From assembly GCF_028200735.1 (NCBI RefSeq), contig NZ_JAQKPV010000001.1:682001-746000 (forward strand): DNA of 64,000 nt. The letters are read 5' to 3'. Positions 1 through 6,982 of the stretch are shown one piece after another. The number at the start of each line of letters is the position of its first letter. Position 1 is the stretch's first letter. A program made the position numbers and the translations under genes. Under the pieces are notes generated by a model. The model saw only the letters and a program-made list of their open reading frames with translations. It did not search any database and had not been told where the DNA came from. The stretch comes from Streptomyces sp. ACA25. Its GTDB lineage: Bacteria > Actinomycetota > Actinomycetes > Streptomycetales > Streptomycetaceae.

Positions 1-229
1 TGCGGGACAGTGATCCGCCGTCCCGCACCAGAGCGGCATCGATGTTGATCTCGCTCATGTCGTTGACGATGACCGCCACCCGCAGGCCCTCGCGGTTGGT
101 CAGGACGTGGTTGAGCAGCGTCGTCTTGCCCGCTCCCAGGAAGCCGGAGAGAACGGTCACCGGGAGCCTGGTGGGGACCGGCGGTGCGGTGGTGAACGGT
201 TCTGCCGCGGGGGGCACGGGTGCGGACAT
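1..229 (-). CDS. CobW/YciC-type P-loop GTPase, zinc metallochaperone family (3' end outside window)
   Basis: Only the first 76 codons are inside the window; the gene runs leftward off position 1. After a short Pro/Ala-rich leader the protein has a Walker A motif, [16 protein letters not shown], followed by [19 protein letters not shown], the classic start of CobW/COG0523 GTPases (VxVIxNDMxExNID). COG0523 members of this type supply zinc to client enzymes under zinc starvation. The start at 229 was chosen because it is the first ATG before the conserved core and lies about 40 bp from a Zur-like palindrome. The C-terminal half cannot be checked. Family confident; zinc role inferred from the operator. 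Confidence 0.85.
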   Translation of the reverse strand, partial: MSAPVPPAAEPFTTAPPVPTRLPVTVLSGFLGAGKTTLLNHVLTNREGLRVAVIVNDMSEINIDAALVRDGGSLSR

Positions 230-270
230 GGTGAGCAACCTCCGAATGCGGGCGGGACAGGAAGCTTAGT

Positions 271-290
271 TGACAATGATTTCCATTGCG
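271..290. promoter_or_regulatory. Zur-like operator upstream of the CobW gene
   Basis: The top strand reads TGACAATGATTTCCATTGCG. Read on the other strand, the core ATGGAAATCATTGTCA differs at two positions from the actinobacterial Zur core ATGAAAATCATTTTCA. It holds the inverted repeat CAATG-N5-CATTG and is about 42 bp before the CobW start, where repression by a zinc-loaded regulator would be expected. Confidence 0.65.
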
Positions 291-331
291 GCGACGGGGG
301 GTGGGCTCTCGGAGGGTTCCCCCGGTCGTGT

Positions 332-380
332 CTTGACTGAGCGGTCAAGACACGGCTAGGTTCTTGGTCGTTCGGTCAAG
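332..380. promoter_or_regulatory. Two TetR-type operator palindromes before the TetR gene
   Basis: Positions 332-349 read CTTGACTGAGCGGTCAAG and 363-380 read CTTGGTCGTTCGGTCAAG: two 18-bp CTTGAC-N6-GTCAAG type inverted repeats (the second imperfect), 31 bp apart and ending 12 bp before the TetR start. The same element occurs twice in front of the next gene, so the regulator very likely controls both genes and itself. Confidence 0.75.
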
Positions 381-392
381 TGAAGGAGTGGG

Positions 393-986
393 ATGGCGAG
401 CGACACCAGGGAACGCATCGTCGCGGTGGCCCGTGATCTTGTGCATGGCGCTTCCCTGTCGGAGGTCAGCATGGATGGCGTCTGCCGGGCGGCCGGCGTG
501 CACAAGGGCAGCCTGTACCACTTCTTCCCGTCCAAGGAGGCCCTGGGTGCCGCGGTGCTGGCGCGCAACTGGGAGCTGATGGACGCGGTGCTCGAAGAGG
601 CCTTCGCCGACGATGTCGCACCGCTGGCCCGCATCGACCGCTTCATCGACGCCTTCACCCGGAGGCTGGCCATGGCGCGGGAGAAGTGGGGTGTCACGCC
701 CGGATGTCCGCTGGGCGGCCTGGCCGCCGAGTTCGCCGGTCACGGCGACGAGGCCCGCTCGCAGGTTACGCGGATACTCAACGCCTGGACGGGTTACTTC
801 ACGGACGCGATCAGTCAGGCGAAGGTGCGCGGCGAGATCCACTCGGACGTGGACCCGGCGGAGGCCGCCACCCGCCTGCTCGCCCACCTGCAGGGGCTGG
901 CCCTGCTGGCCAAGGCCTACGACAACCCGGAACTCATGCTGCAGGGCAAGGCGGACCTGCGGATGCTGCTGCAAGCACCGGGCTGA
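393..986 (+). CDS. TetR/AcrR-family transcriptional repressor
   Basis: The protein is 197 aa, normal for the family. The N-terminal HTH is clear: TRERIVAVARDLVHG leads into VCRAAGVHKGSLYHFFPSKEAL, the TetR recognition-helix signature (GVxxGxLYxHFxSKExL). The remaining ~140 residues form the helical ligand-binding/dimer domain, resembling TetR_C members that follow the LY-H-F-F-SKE pattern. GGAGTG precedes the ATG. Two CTTGAC...GTCAAG palindromes stand upstream, and two more precede the deiodinase-like gene 123 bp downstream, which is read in the same direction. The likely role is autoregulated repression of this two-gene unit; the ligand is unknown. Confidence 0.92.
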   Translation: MASDTRERIVAVARDLVHGASLSEVSMDGVCRAAGVHKGSLYHFFPSKEALGAAVLARNWELMDAVLEEAFADDVAPLARIDRFIDAFTRRLAMAREKWGVTPGCPLGGLAAEFAGHGDEARSQVTRILNAWTGYFTDAISQAKVRGEIHSDVDPAEAATRLLAHLQGLALLAKAYDNPELMLQGKADLRMLLQAPG

Positions 987-1050
987 GCCCCGCTCCCCGC
1001 GACGCGCCCGTCACCCACCCCTGCTCGCCCCTTTCCCCTCACCCCTTCGA

Positions 1051-1085
1051 CTTGACCGGACGGTCAACTTGACTGTTCGGTCAAG
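1051..1085. promoter_or_regulatory. Two abutting TetR-type operators before the deiodinase-like gene
   Basis: CTTGACCGGACGGTCAAC (1051-1068) and CTTGACTGTTCGGTCAAG (1068-1085) share one base and repeat the palindrome found before the TetR gene. They end 24 bp before the start of the next gene. Each contains a TTGAC that could act as a -35 hexamer, so binding would block promoter access. Confidence 0.75.
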
Positions 1086-1109
1086 GAATTCCCCGGGAGG
1101 AACCACCCA

Positions 1110-1940
1110 ATGACCTCGTCACCCGTCACCACGGAAGCCCACGCCGCTGATGCCTACCGTTTCGCGCGGTTCCGCACCTCGCTGCTCATCGACGACCTGA
1201 CCTTCGGCCGGCAGGCCCCCGGCCCGGGCGACCGGGTCCCGGCCTTCGACCTGGCCACCCTCGACGGCGGCCGGATCCGGTCCGGTGATCTCGGTGCGCT
1301 GCCGGTGCTGCTGGTATTCGGGTCACGCACCTGCCCGGTCACCGAGAGCGCCGGACCGGTTCTGCGCCGGCTGCACACGCGGTACGGCGACCGGGTCCGG
1401 TTCGTGTGGGTCAACACCCGCGAGGCGCATCCGGGCGAGGTCTTCGGCCAGCCACGCACCTATGCGGAGAAGCTCACGCACGCCGAGCACCTGCGCGACC
1501 ACCACTCCGTGGCGTTCGAGGTGGCGGTGGACGACATCGACGGGCGGCTGCACCGGGCCATGAGCCCGAAACCCAACTCCGCCTACCTCATCGACCCCAC
1601 CGGCGTGATCCGCTACCGCGCCCACTGGGCCAACGACGAGGCCGGGCTGCGCGCGGCGCTGGCCGACCTCACCGCCGGGCGCGCGCCGCGGCGCGGACGC
1701 AGCAGAGCCATGGCCGGTCCCCTCCTGCGGGCTGTGGGGCACCTGCCCGGCGTGGTGCGTTTCGCCGGACGTCAGGTCGAACGTGACGTGTGGCGGGCGG
1801 CACCGCCGCTGGCCGTCCTCGGACGGCTGTCGCGCCTCTTCACCCGCCTGCCCACCGACCGTCGCGGCCCCGCAGCCGCAGCCACGCTCGGGGTGGCTGC
1901 GGCTGCGGCGCTGGTCCTGGCGCTGGGCACGTTCCGCTGA
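1110..1940 (+). CDS. Thioredoxin-fold, iodothyronine-deiodinase-like protein with C-terminal membrane anchor
   Basis: 276 aa. Residues ~43-165 form a thioredoxin-like fold: DRVPAFDLATLDGG, then LLVFGSRTCPVTESAGPVL with the key Cys at 75, and VWVNTREAHPGEVF. The pairing of GSxTCP with the later E-A-H-P motif is typical of the deiodinase-like branch of redoxins, where vertebrate enzymes carry selenocysteine at the Cys position. Bacterial members with Cys are probably peroxidase/thiol-redox enzymes; no iodothyronine activity is implied. The last ~20 residues (PAAAATLGVAAAAALVLALGTF) form one hydrophobic segment, suggesting a tail anchor. RBS GGGAGGAACC. TetR-type operators precede it. Substrate unknown. 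Confidence 0.7.
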   Translation: MTSSPVTTEAHAADAYRFARFRTSLLIDDLTFGRQAPGPGDRVPAFDLATLDGGRIRSGDLGALPVLLVFGSRTCPVTESAGPVLRRLHTRYGDRVRFVWVNTREAHPGEVFGQPRTYAEKLTHAEHLRDHHSVAFEVAVDDIDGRLHRAMSPKPNSAYLIDPTGVIRYRAHWANDEAGLRAALADLTAGRAPRRGRSRAMAGPLLRAVGHLPGVVRFAGRQVERDVWRAAPPLAVLGRLSRLFTRLPTDRRGPAAAATLGVAAAAALVLALGTFR

Positions 1941-2042
1941 ACGCCCGGGGCGGGCGAGCAGGGCTCACGCCCCTCGGCCGGCGGCCGGCCGGTCATACTG
2001 ACGGCGGCGGCACCGCGCGCCGCCCCGTTCCGTGCGGCCGGC

Positions 2043-2999
2043 TCAGTGGTAGTTCCAGCGTTGCCCGTCGTCCCGCACCTTGCAGTGGATGACGGTGCCC
2101 TGGGCGTCGTGGGTGTGCAGGCCGACATGTGCGTTGGCGCAGAACTGGCCTGCCCGGTAACAGTTCCCGGCCGGGGACATCAGCTCACAGGTACCGTCCC
2201 AGCCGCCGGTGGACCCGCCGCCGCCCGTGCTGCCGCCGGAGCTGCCGTCCGTGGACCCGCCGCCTGTGCCACCGCCCGTGCCGCTGTCCGAGCCACCGCC
2301 GGTGCTGCTGTCCGGAGGAGGCGGAGGGGTCCAGGCGGGGTCCTTCGTCTCGTCCTGGTAGGTACCCGGCGCGGACGGGCAGGAATCGCCCTTGACCAGG
2401 GACAGCGTGAGTTCGGTGTCCGGCTTGATGTCGCTGCCGGACTTCAGAGACTGGAAGCAGACCCAGTAGCTGTCCCCGTCGTCCGCCACCTTGCCGGCCG
2501 GGACGGTCACGTCCTCGTACGCCGAGTCGACGCTGATGCCGTCCCGGTCCAGGCCCGCCTTCGTCAGTGCGGTGACGGCCTTGGCATACGTCATGCCGGT
2601 GACGTCCGGGGCCTCCGGCCACGTGAGGGCGTCGCCGGCCTTCTTCGGGCACAGCGCGCCCTCGGTGACCGCGCCGAAGTCGACGGTGCCGTAGCCGATG
2701 GTCTCGAAGCAGACCGTCCAGCCCTTCGCCGCCTTGGCGTCACCCTTGCCGGCGTCGTACGAGGTGACGGTGTACCCGGCGGCCTCGGCGGCCTGCCGGG
2801 CGTCACCCAGCCGCTCGCCCTTCTGGGAGGATATTCGCTCCGGTTCGGCCGTCTCGGTGGCCGTCGCGGTGACGGTGACCGCCGGGGTCGCTTCCCCGGC
2901 TTGTGCGGACGTGTCCGTCGCGCAGGCCCCCAGCAGGAAGATGCCGGCAACACCTAACGCGGCACGTCTTCCGCGGCCCGGCAGGGCGGCACGGATCAT
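2043..2999 (-). CDS. PASTA-like secreted lipoprotein with Gly/Ser/Thr-rich linker
   Basis: 318 aa. The start at 2999 follows AGAGGAACCACC and gives a signal peptide ending in the lipobox LLGAC (Cys26); upstream in-frame codons only add non-coding-like sequence. Two PASTA-like repeats follow (~60-120 and ~128-210), with GERLGDARQAAEAAGY and PDVTGMTYAKAVTALTKAGL and paired WTVCFET / YWVCFQS strands. A ~50-residue Gly/Ser/Thr linker leads to a Cys-rich C-terminal segment (CELMSPAGNCYRAGQFCANA) ending in WNYH. It should be an exported, cell-wall-exposed protein; PASTA folds often bind muropeptides. A paralogue lies at 29572-30432. Exact function unknown. Confidence 0.75.
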   Translation of the reverse strand: MIRAALPGRGRRAALGVAGIFLLGACATDTSAQAGEATPAVTVTATATETAEPERISSQKGERLGDARQAAEAAGYTVTSYDAGKGDAKAAKGWTVCFETIGYGTVDFGAVTEGALCPKKAGDALTWPEAPDVTGMTYAKAVTALTKAGLDRDGISVDSAYEDVTVPAGKVADDGDSYWVCFQSLKSGSDIKPDTELTLSLVKGDSCPSAPGTYQDETKDPAWTPPPPPDSSTGGGSDSGTGGGTGGGSTDGSSGGSTGGGGSTGGWDGTCELMSPAGNCYRAGQFCANAHVGLHTHDAQGTVIHCKVRDDGQRWNYH

Positions 3000-3439
3000 G
3001 GTGGTTCCTCTCCACGTGCGGGACCGGGCCGTCGGCTGACGGCCGGAGGTGGTGTGGGGGAGGAGCAGTAGATCACCCCGCAAACTCCGCGTACGGGCAT
3101 AACGGTGATGCTGTGGCTCGTCCGTGATGTGCGAGGCTGTCGCCCGGCTTCGCACGGAGGCGGTGGTGGGCGGAGGGGTGCGGCACAAGCGCCGCGGAGA
3201 CCGGTGGGCTTCCCTGTCCGCTTCCGCAGCGGCACGCGAGAGCCGTGGACGGCGGTCCGGAGAGAAGTGTGCGCTGTGCCTTCCCGCGTGGCCCACCCGA
3301 GAAGTGCGAGCATGGCGGCACGAATGGCCGGACTCACCCGGGTCCCACCGCATCGGGGAGAGCTGGAAGCGGAGAAGAGCCCGGGGACAGCGGACCCGGC
3401 AAGCGACGCCGGCGTGACGCGAGTGAGGGGTGAGACCAG
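3000..3439. other. Divergent intergenic region, 440 bp
   Basis: This separates the leftward PASTA-like lipoprotein from the rightward PP2C gene and must hold both promoters. I see no convincing -35/-10 pair, operator or stem-loop. Open frames here have low-quality codon use and no RBS, so I call none. Confidence 0.5.
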
Positions 3440-5272
3440 ATGATGAGTGCAAGCGAGCAGCCGGGCGACCGGACCCTCTTCGCGGCCGTGTTCCAGGATC
3501 TCGGGGCGGGCGTCTACACCACCGACCACACCGGTCGGATCACCTCGGCCAACCCATGGGCCGGGCGACTGGTCGGCAGGTCCGCGGCAGAGCTGATCGG
3601 CAGCGACGCCCACGAGCTGCTGCACCGCGACGCGGACGGCGGCACGGTGCCCCGAGAGGAGTGCAAGCTGCTCGCGACAGCCGCCGACGACCGGGCGGTG
3701 TGGGGTAGCGAGGAGTACTTCGTCCGGGCGGACGGCTCCCTGGTGCCGATCATCTGGGCGGCCACTCCACTGCGGCTGGAGGGCCGGGAGAGTGGGAGAG
3801 TCGTCGTCTTCCACGACTTCAGCCTGCACCGCAGCGCCGCCGAGCAGACGGCCGCGCATCTGGCGGCGCTGGAGGAGCTGACCACCCGGCTGAGCATGGT
3901 GGCGGAGATCTCCTCCGTGATCAGCGCCACCGTGGACGTGTCCAAGATGCTGCACCGGCTGGTCCGCCTGCTGGTTCCGGACCTGGCGGGCTGGGCCGCG
4001 GCCGACCTGCACAGCGAGTACGCCACCGAAGTGGAGCGGGTCGCCGTGTACAGCGCGGAGGGCAACGAGCGGACCGACTCACTGGAAGGGCCGCTTCCCC
4101 CGCTCCGGGCGAGCTCCCGGTCGGCGCTGTCCCGTGTCGTGCAGAGCGGGCACCCCGCCGTGCTCACCGCCGAGGACTGCCATCCCCGGTCCGGCTCGCT
4201 CCTCGCCGAGGCCTACCGGAGCGTCTTCGACCGGCTCGGCGGGCACTCCGCGGTGGTGGTGCCGCTGCGCGCCCGCCAGCACGTGTTCGGCGCGCTCACC
4301 GTGGCCCGTACCGGGGACTCCCCGCCCTTCGACGACGCCGAGCTGCTCCTCCTGGCCGACGTGGGACGCCGTGCCGGGCTGGCGATGGACAACGCGCAGC
4401 TGTACCACCAGCAACGGCACGTCGCCGAGACCATGCAGCGCCAACTGCTCACCCCGCTGCCCCAGGTGGACCACCTCCGGATGGCCGCGCGGTACCAGCC
4501 CGCGCAGAGCGCCGGGGAGGTGGGCGGGGACTGGTACGACGCCTTCCTGCTCGCCGACGGATGCACCACGATGATCATCGGGGACGTGGTCGGCCACGAT
4601 CTGCAGGCCGCGGCCCATATGGCCGAGGTCCGCAACATGCTGCGTGCGCTGGCCTGGGACCGCCAGGAGCCGCCCAGCGTGATCATGCGCCGGCTCGACG
4701 AGGCCATGACGAACACCAGTGACGCCCCCATGGCCACGGTCGTCTTCGCGCGGGTGGAAGGCGAGGAGGGCGGCCCCTGGCAGCTGCACTGGGTCAACGC
4801 CGGGCATCCCCCGCCCCTGCTGATCACCTCCGACGGGACCACCCGGTACCTGGAGGGCGGCCACGGTCCGCTGCTCGGCATGAGCGCCACCCTGGAGCTG
4901 GGCCTGAACTGGCCCGACGCCCGTGAGGACCTCCCCCCGGAGTCGACCGTCCTGTTCTACACCGACGGCCTGGTGGAGAGCCGCACCCGCCCCATCGACG
5001 TCGGCCTGGGCCAGCTGCGCCGCCATGCCGCGGCCCTGGTCGGCCTGGAGGTGGACGAGTTCTGCGACGAGCTTCTCGTACGCATGGACCCCCGCGGCGA
5101 TGACGTCGCCCTGCTGGTCATGCGGCTGCCGGGGGCGGGGGCCGGTACCGAGAGCGACACCCGGCCGCCGCCTCCTCCCCAGCGAGGAGGCAGCCCCGCC
5201 GCCCCCGACCGGGCCGCCCCCGGCTCGCAGAAGGAGCACCCCGAAGTGACGGACCCCAGCAGCGGCCCGTGA
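3440..5272 (+). CDS. PAS-GAF-PP2C (SpoIIE/RsbU-type) serine/threonine phosphatase
   Basis: 610 aa, cytoplasmic. PAS domain ~14-130 (GAGVYTTDHTGRITSANPWA, then EEYFVRADGSLVPIIW), GAF domain ~160-325, and PPM phosphatase domain ~335-565. The metal-binding motifs are all present: GGDWYDAF (Asp364), GDVVGHD (Asp382), NAGHPPPLL, YTDGLVES and GDDVALLVMR (Asp554/555). Such proteins dephosphorylate anti-anti-sigma factors and so free SigB/F-type sigma factors. An RsbW-like kinase (39226-39759) and a SigB/F-type sigma factor (59256-60170) are elsewhere in the window, but no anti-anti-sigma gene is adjacent, so the partner is open. The tail after 565 is Pro-rich. RBS GAGGGG precedes ATG; a start one codon later is equally possible. 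Confidence 0.92.
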   Translation: MMSASEQPGDRTLFAAVFQDLGAGVYTTDHTGRITSANPWAGRLVGRSAAELIGSDAHELLHRDADGGTVPREECKLLATAADDRAVWGSEEYFVRADGSLVPIIWAATPLRLEGRESGRVVVFHDFSLHRSAAEQTAAHLAALEELTTRLSMVAEISSVISATVDVSKMLHRLVRLLVPDLAGWAAADLHSEYATEVERVAVYSAEGNERTDSLEGPLPPLRASSRSALSRVVQSGHPAVLTAEDCHPRSGSLLAEAYRSVFDRLGGHSAVVVPLRARQHVFGALTVARTGDSPPFDDAELLLLADVGRRAGLAMDNAQLYHQQRHVAETMQRQLLTPLPQVDHLRMAARYQPAQSAGEVGGDWYDAFLLADGCTTMIIGDVVGHDLQAAAHMAEVRNMLRALAWDRQEPPSVIMRRLDEAMTNTSDAPMATVVFARVEGEEGGPWQLHWVNAGHPPPLLITSDGTTRYLEGGHGPLLGMSATLELGLNWPDAREDLPPESTVLFYTDGLVESRTRPIDVGLGQLRRHAAALVGLEVDEFCDELLVRMDPRGDDVALLVMRLPGAGAGTESDTRPPPPPQRGGSPAAPDRAAPGSQKEHPEVTDPSSGP

Positions 5273-5346
5273 CCCCGCCGGCCCGGCCGGAGCGTCCGGG
5301 GCATGTGCTGCCCGTGCCCTCAGGAGAGGGCCAGTGCGGTGCGGCG

Positions 5347-5835
5347 TCAGTCGTCCCCCGGGTGCCGGTGCTGGGGCTGTTCCTGTTGCCGGGGCGCGGG
5401 CGAGGGGAGCGTCAGGCCACCGATGTGACCGCTCTGGATGACGGGGCCGTGCTGGATCCCCCCGCTGATCACGTTGCGGACGCCCGGTTGCTCCCGCCCG
5501 GCAGCCGGCACCTCCAGGGCTTCCAGCGAGTCGAGCAGCTCGCGCAGCCCTTGCACACCGCCGGGCTGACACCGGAGGAGGACCTCCAGCCGCGCCCGCC
5601 ATTGGGCGGTGGCGCCACTCAGGAGAGCTTCGTCCGCCGTGTTCCGGGCGGCGAGCAGACTGCGGTGTGCCGTGTCCAGCGCGGCTGCGGCCCCGACGGC
5701 TCCGCCGGGCTGTTCACGGTTCCGGGAGAGGAACCGCGCGGCTCTGTCCCGTGCCTGCTCCCATGCGTCCGTGAGCATCAGCCCGACCAGGGTGGTGGCC
5801 CCGGAGGCCGCCAGCGCGGCCATTTCACTGCTCAT
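5347..5835 (-). CDS. Small helical protein with C-terminal amyloid-like Gly/Gln motif, last gene of TIR operon
   Basis: 162 aa, unknown function. It begins with a helical segment (MSSEMAALAASGATTLVGLMLTDAWEQARDR split over ~1-31) seen in many Streptomyces hypothetical proteins, a predicted helical middle (~50-110), and a C-terminal motif at ~121-140: NVISGGIQHGPVIQSGHIGG. That tail shares HGxVxQS with the TIR protein of the same operon (HGTVVQS, aa 177-183) and GGIQH with the TIR tail (aa 240-244). The start overlaps the upstream stop by 11 bp and has GGAGGAGAAGG before it, so it is translationally coupled. I infer an adaptor or effector-associated domain; nothing catalytic is visible. Confidence 0.75.
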   Translation of the reverse strand: MSSEMAALAASGATTLVGLMLTDAWEQARDRAARFLSRNREQPGGAVGAAAALDTAHRSLLAARNTADEALLSGATAQWRARLEVLLRCQPGGVQGLRELLDSLEALEVPAAGREQPGVRNVISGGIQHGPVIQSGHIGGLTLPSPAPRQQEQPQHRHPGDD

Positions 5836-6982
5836 CCTTCTCCTCCATGAAGAGCGTCCGGCCGATGCCGTGCGCGGGCCGGGCGGCGGAGGGCCGATCT
5901 CCGGAGACCGTTGTTCCGTTCGTACCGTTCAGGTGTGTGCCCCACTCCTGGGCGGCCTGGGCGGCCGGCGGGTCGTAGCGCCGGCTGATCTCGTCCGCGG
6001 TCTCGTGCCGGTCCTGGGTGCGGAGGTAGTGGGCGATCTGCTTGGTCAGGAGGGTCCGCCGGACGTCTCCCTCGCTCAGGCCCATGCCGCGGAGGAACGC
6101 GTCGTAGTGGTCCGCGGCAGAAGCGCGAGGGTCCGGCACCCGGGGGTCGTCGTCCGGGAAGGGGGCAGGGGACTGCTCCGGCTCGGCCGGGTCCTGGCCG
6201 GGAACGAGGTGCCGCAGCCGCTCGGGAATGTCCGCGTCGTTGGCCGCGGAGGTCAGCTGGGCGAGAAGGCCGATGTCCCCGACTGCCTTCTCCACCTGGT
6301 CCTCGTTCTTGGCGAGCCACCAGATCACCGCGCTCCCGGTGTCTTTGAGCACGTCCTCGCCCAGGTACTGCCGCTTGCTCTGCTCGTGTTTCCTCCGGTG
6401 CTCCCACAGCGACTCGTCCTTGCGCACCTCCGCGAGCGTTTCCAGCCTTGCGTGGTCCTGCTCGGTGAGCGTGAGCGTGATGCCCTCGGCCATGACCTGG
6501 AGGTGTCCCGTCGGCTCCGGCTGCATCGTGCTCAGCGCGCCGCTCAGCTCGTGCTGCACGAGCGACACCCGGGCCGGCTCGCGCTGCTCGGTGAGCGTCC
6601 GGGCCCGGGCGAGGACCGCTTCCACCGCCAGCCCGGCCGGGTTGACGAGCGGGTCCGTGCCGGTGGTGCCCCTCGGGCACCACCGAACGGTGCCGGAGAA
6701 GAGGAAGTCGTAGTCGTCCCACTGGCTCGGCAACGCCACGTCGACGACCTGCTGTTCCCTGCGCTCCACCGGGACGGCGGGCAGGTAGGGAACCAGATCG
6801 GCGGGCAGCGAGGTGCGGCGCAGTGCGGCCACCTTCAGGACCAGCGCGGGAGCGCCGGCCATCAGCACGGCCAGCGCCGGCCACGCCCATGGGGGCCACT
6901 CCGCCGTCACTCCGATGATGGTGAGCAGCAGGCCGGAGAGAACGGTGACGAAGACGGCCATGGTCTTGTATCCGGTGCTCAC
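5825..6982 (-). CDS. Two-TM membrane-anchored protein of unknown function in TIR operon
   Basis: 385 aa. The start is GTG at 6982, inside the GTGA overlap with the stop of the ATPase gene; the open frame extends further upstream but that part is antisense-quality and out of operon logic. Two hydrophobic segments at ~7-26 and ~31-50 (VFVTVLSGLLLTIIGV, WPALAVLMAGAPALVLKVAAL) form an N-terminal hairpin. The rest is cytoplasmic: a mixed alpha/beta part with VSLVQHELSGAL and a long charged helical region (~160-260, rich in Glu/Lys/Arg) that is vaguely SPFH-like, then a Pro-rich segment and a last helical part. No catalytic motif seen. Its place suggests it puts the complex, or the output, at the membrane. 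Confidence 0.75.
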   Translation of the reverse strand: MSTGYKTMAVFVTVLSGLLLTIIGVTAEWPPWAWPALAVLMAGAPALVLKVAALRRTSLPADLVPYLPAVPVERREQQVVDVALPSQWDDYDFLFSGTVRWCPRGTTGTDPLVNPAGLAVEAVLARARTLTEQREPARVSLVQHELSGALSTMQPEPTGHLQVMAEGITLTLTEQDHARLETLAEVRKDESLWEHRRKHEQSKRQYLGEDVLKDTGSAVIWWLAKNEDQVEKAVGDIGLLAQLTSAANDADIPERLRHLVPGQDPAEPEQSPAPFPDDDPRVPDPRASAADHYDAFLRGMGLSEGDVRRTLLTKQIAHYLRTQDRHETADEISRRYDPPAAQAAQEWGTHLNGTNGTTVSGDRPSAARPAHGIGRTLFMEEKDEQ

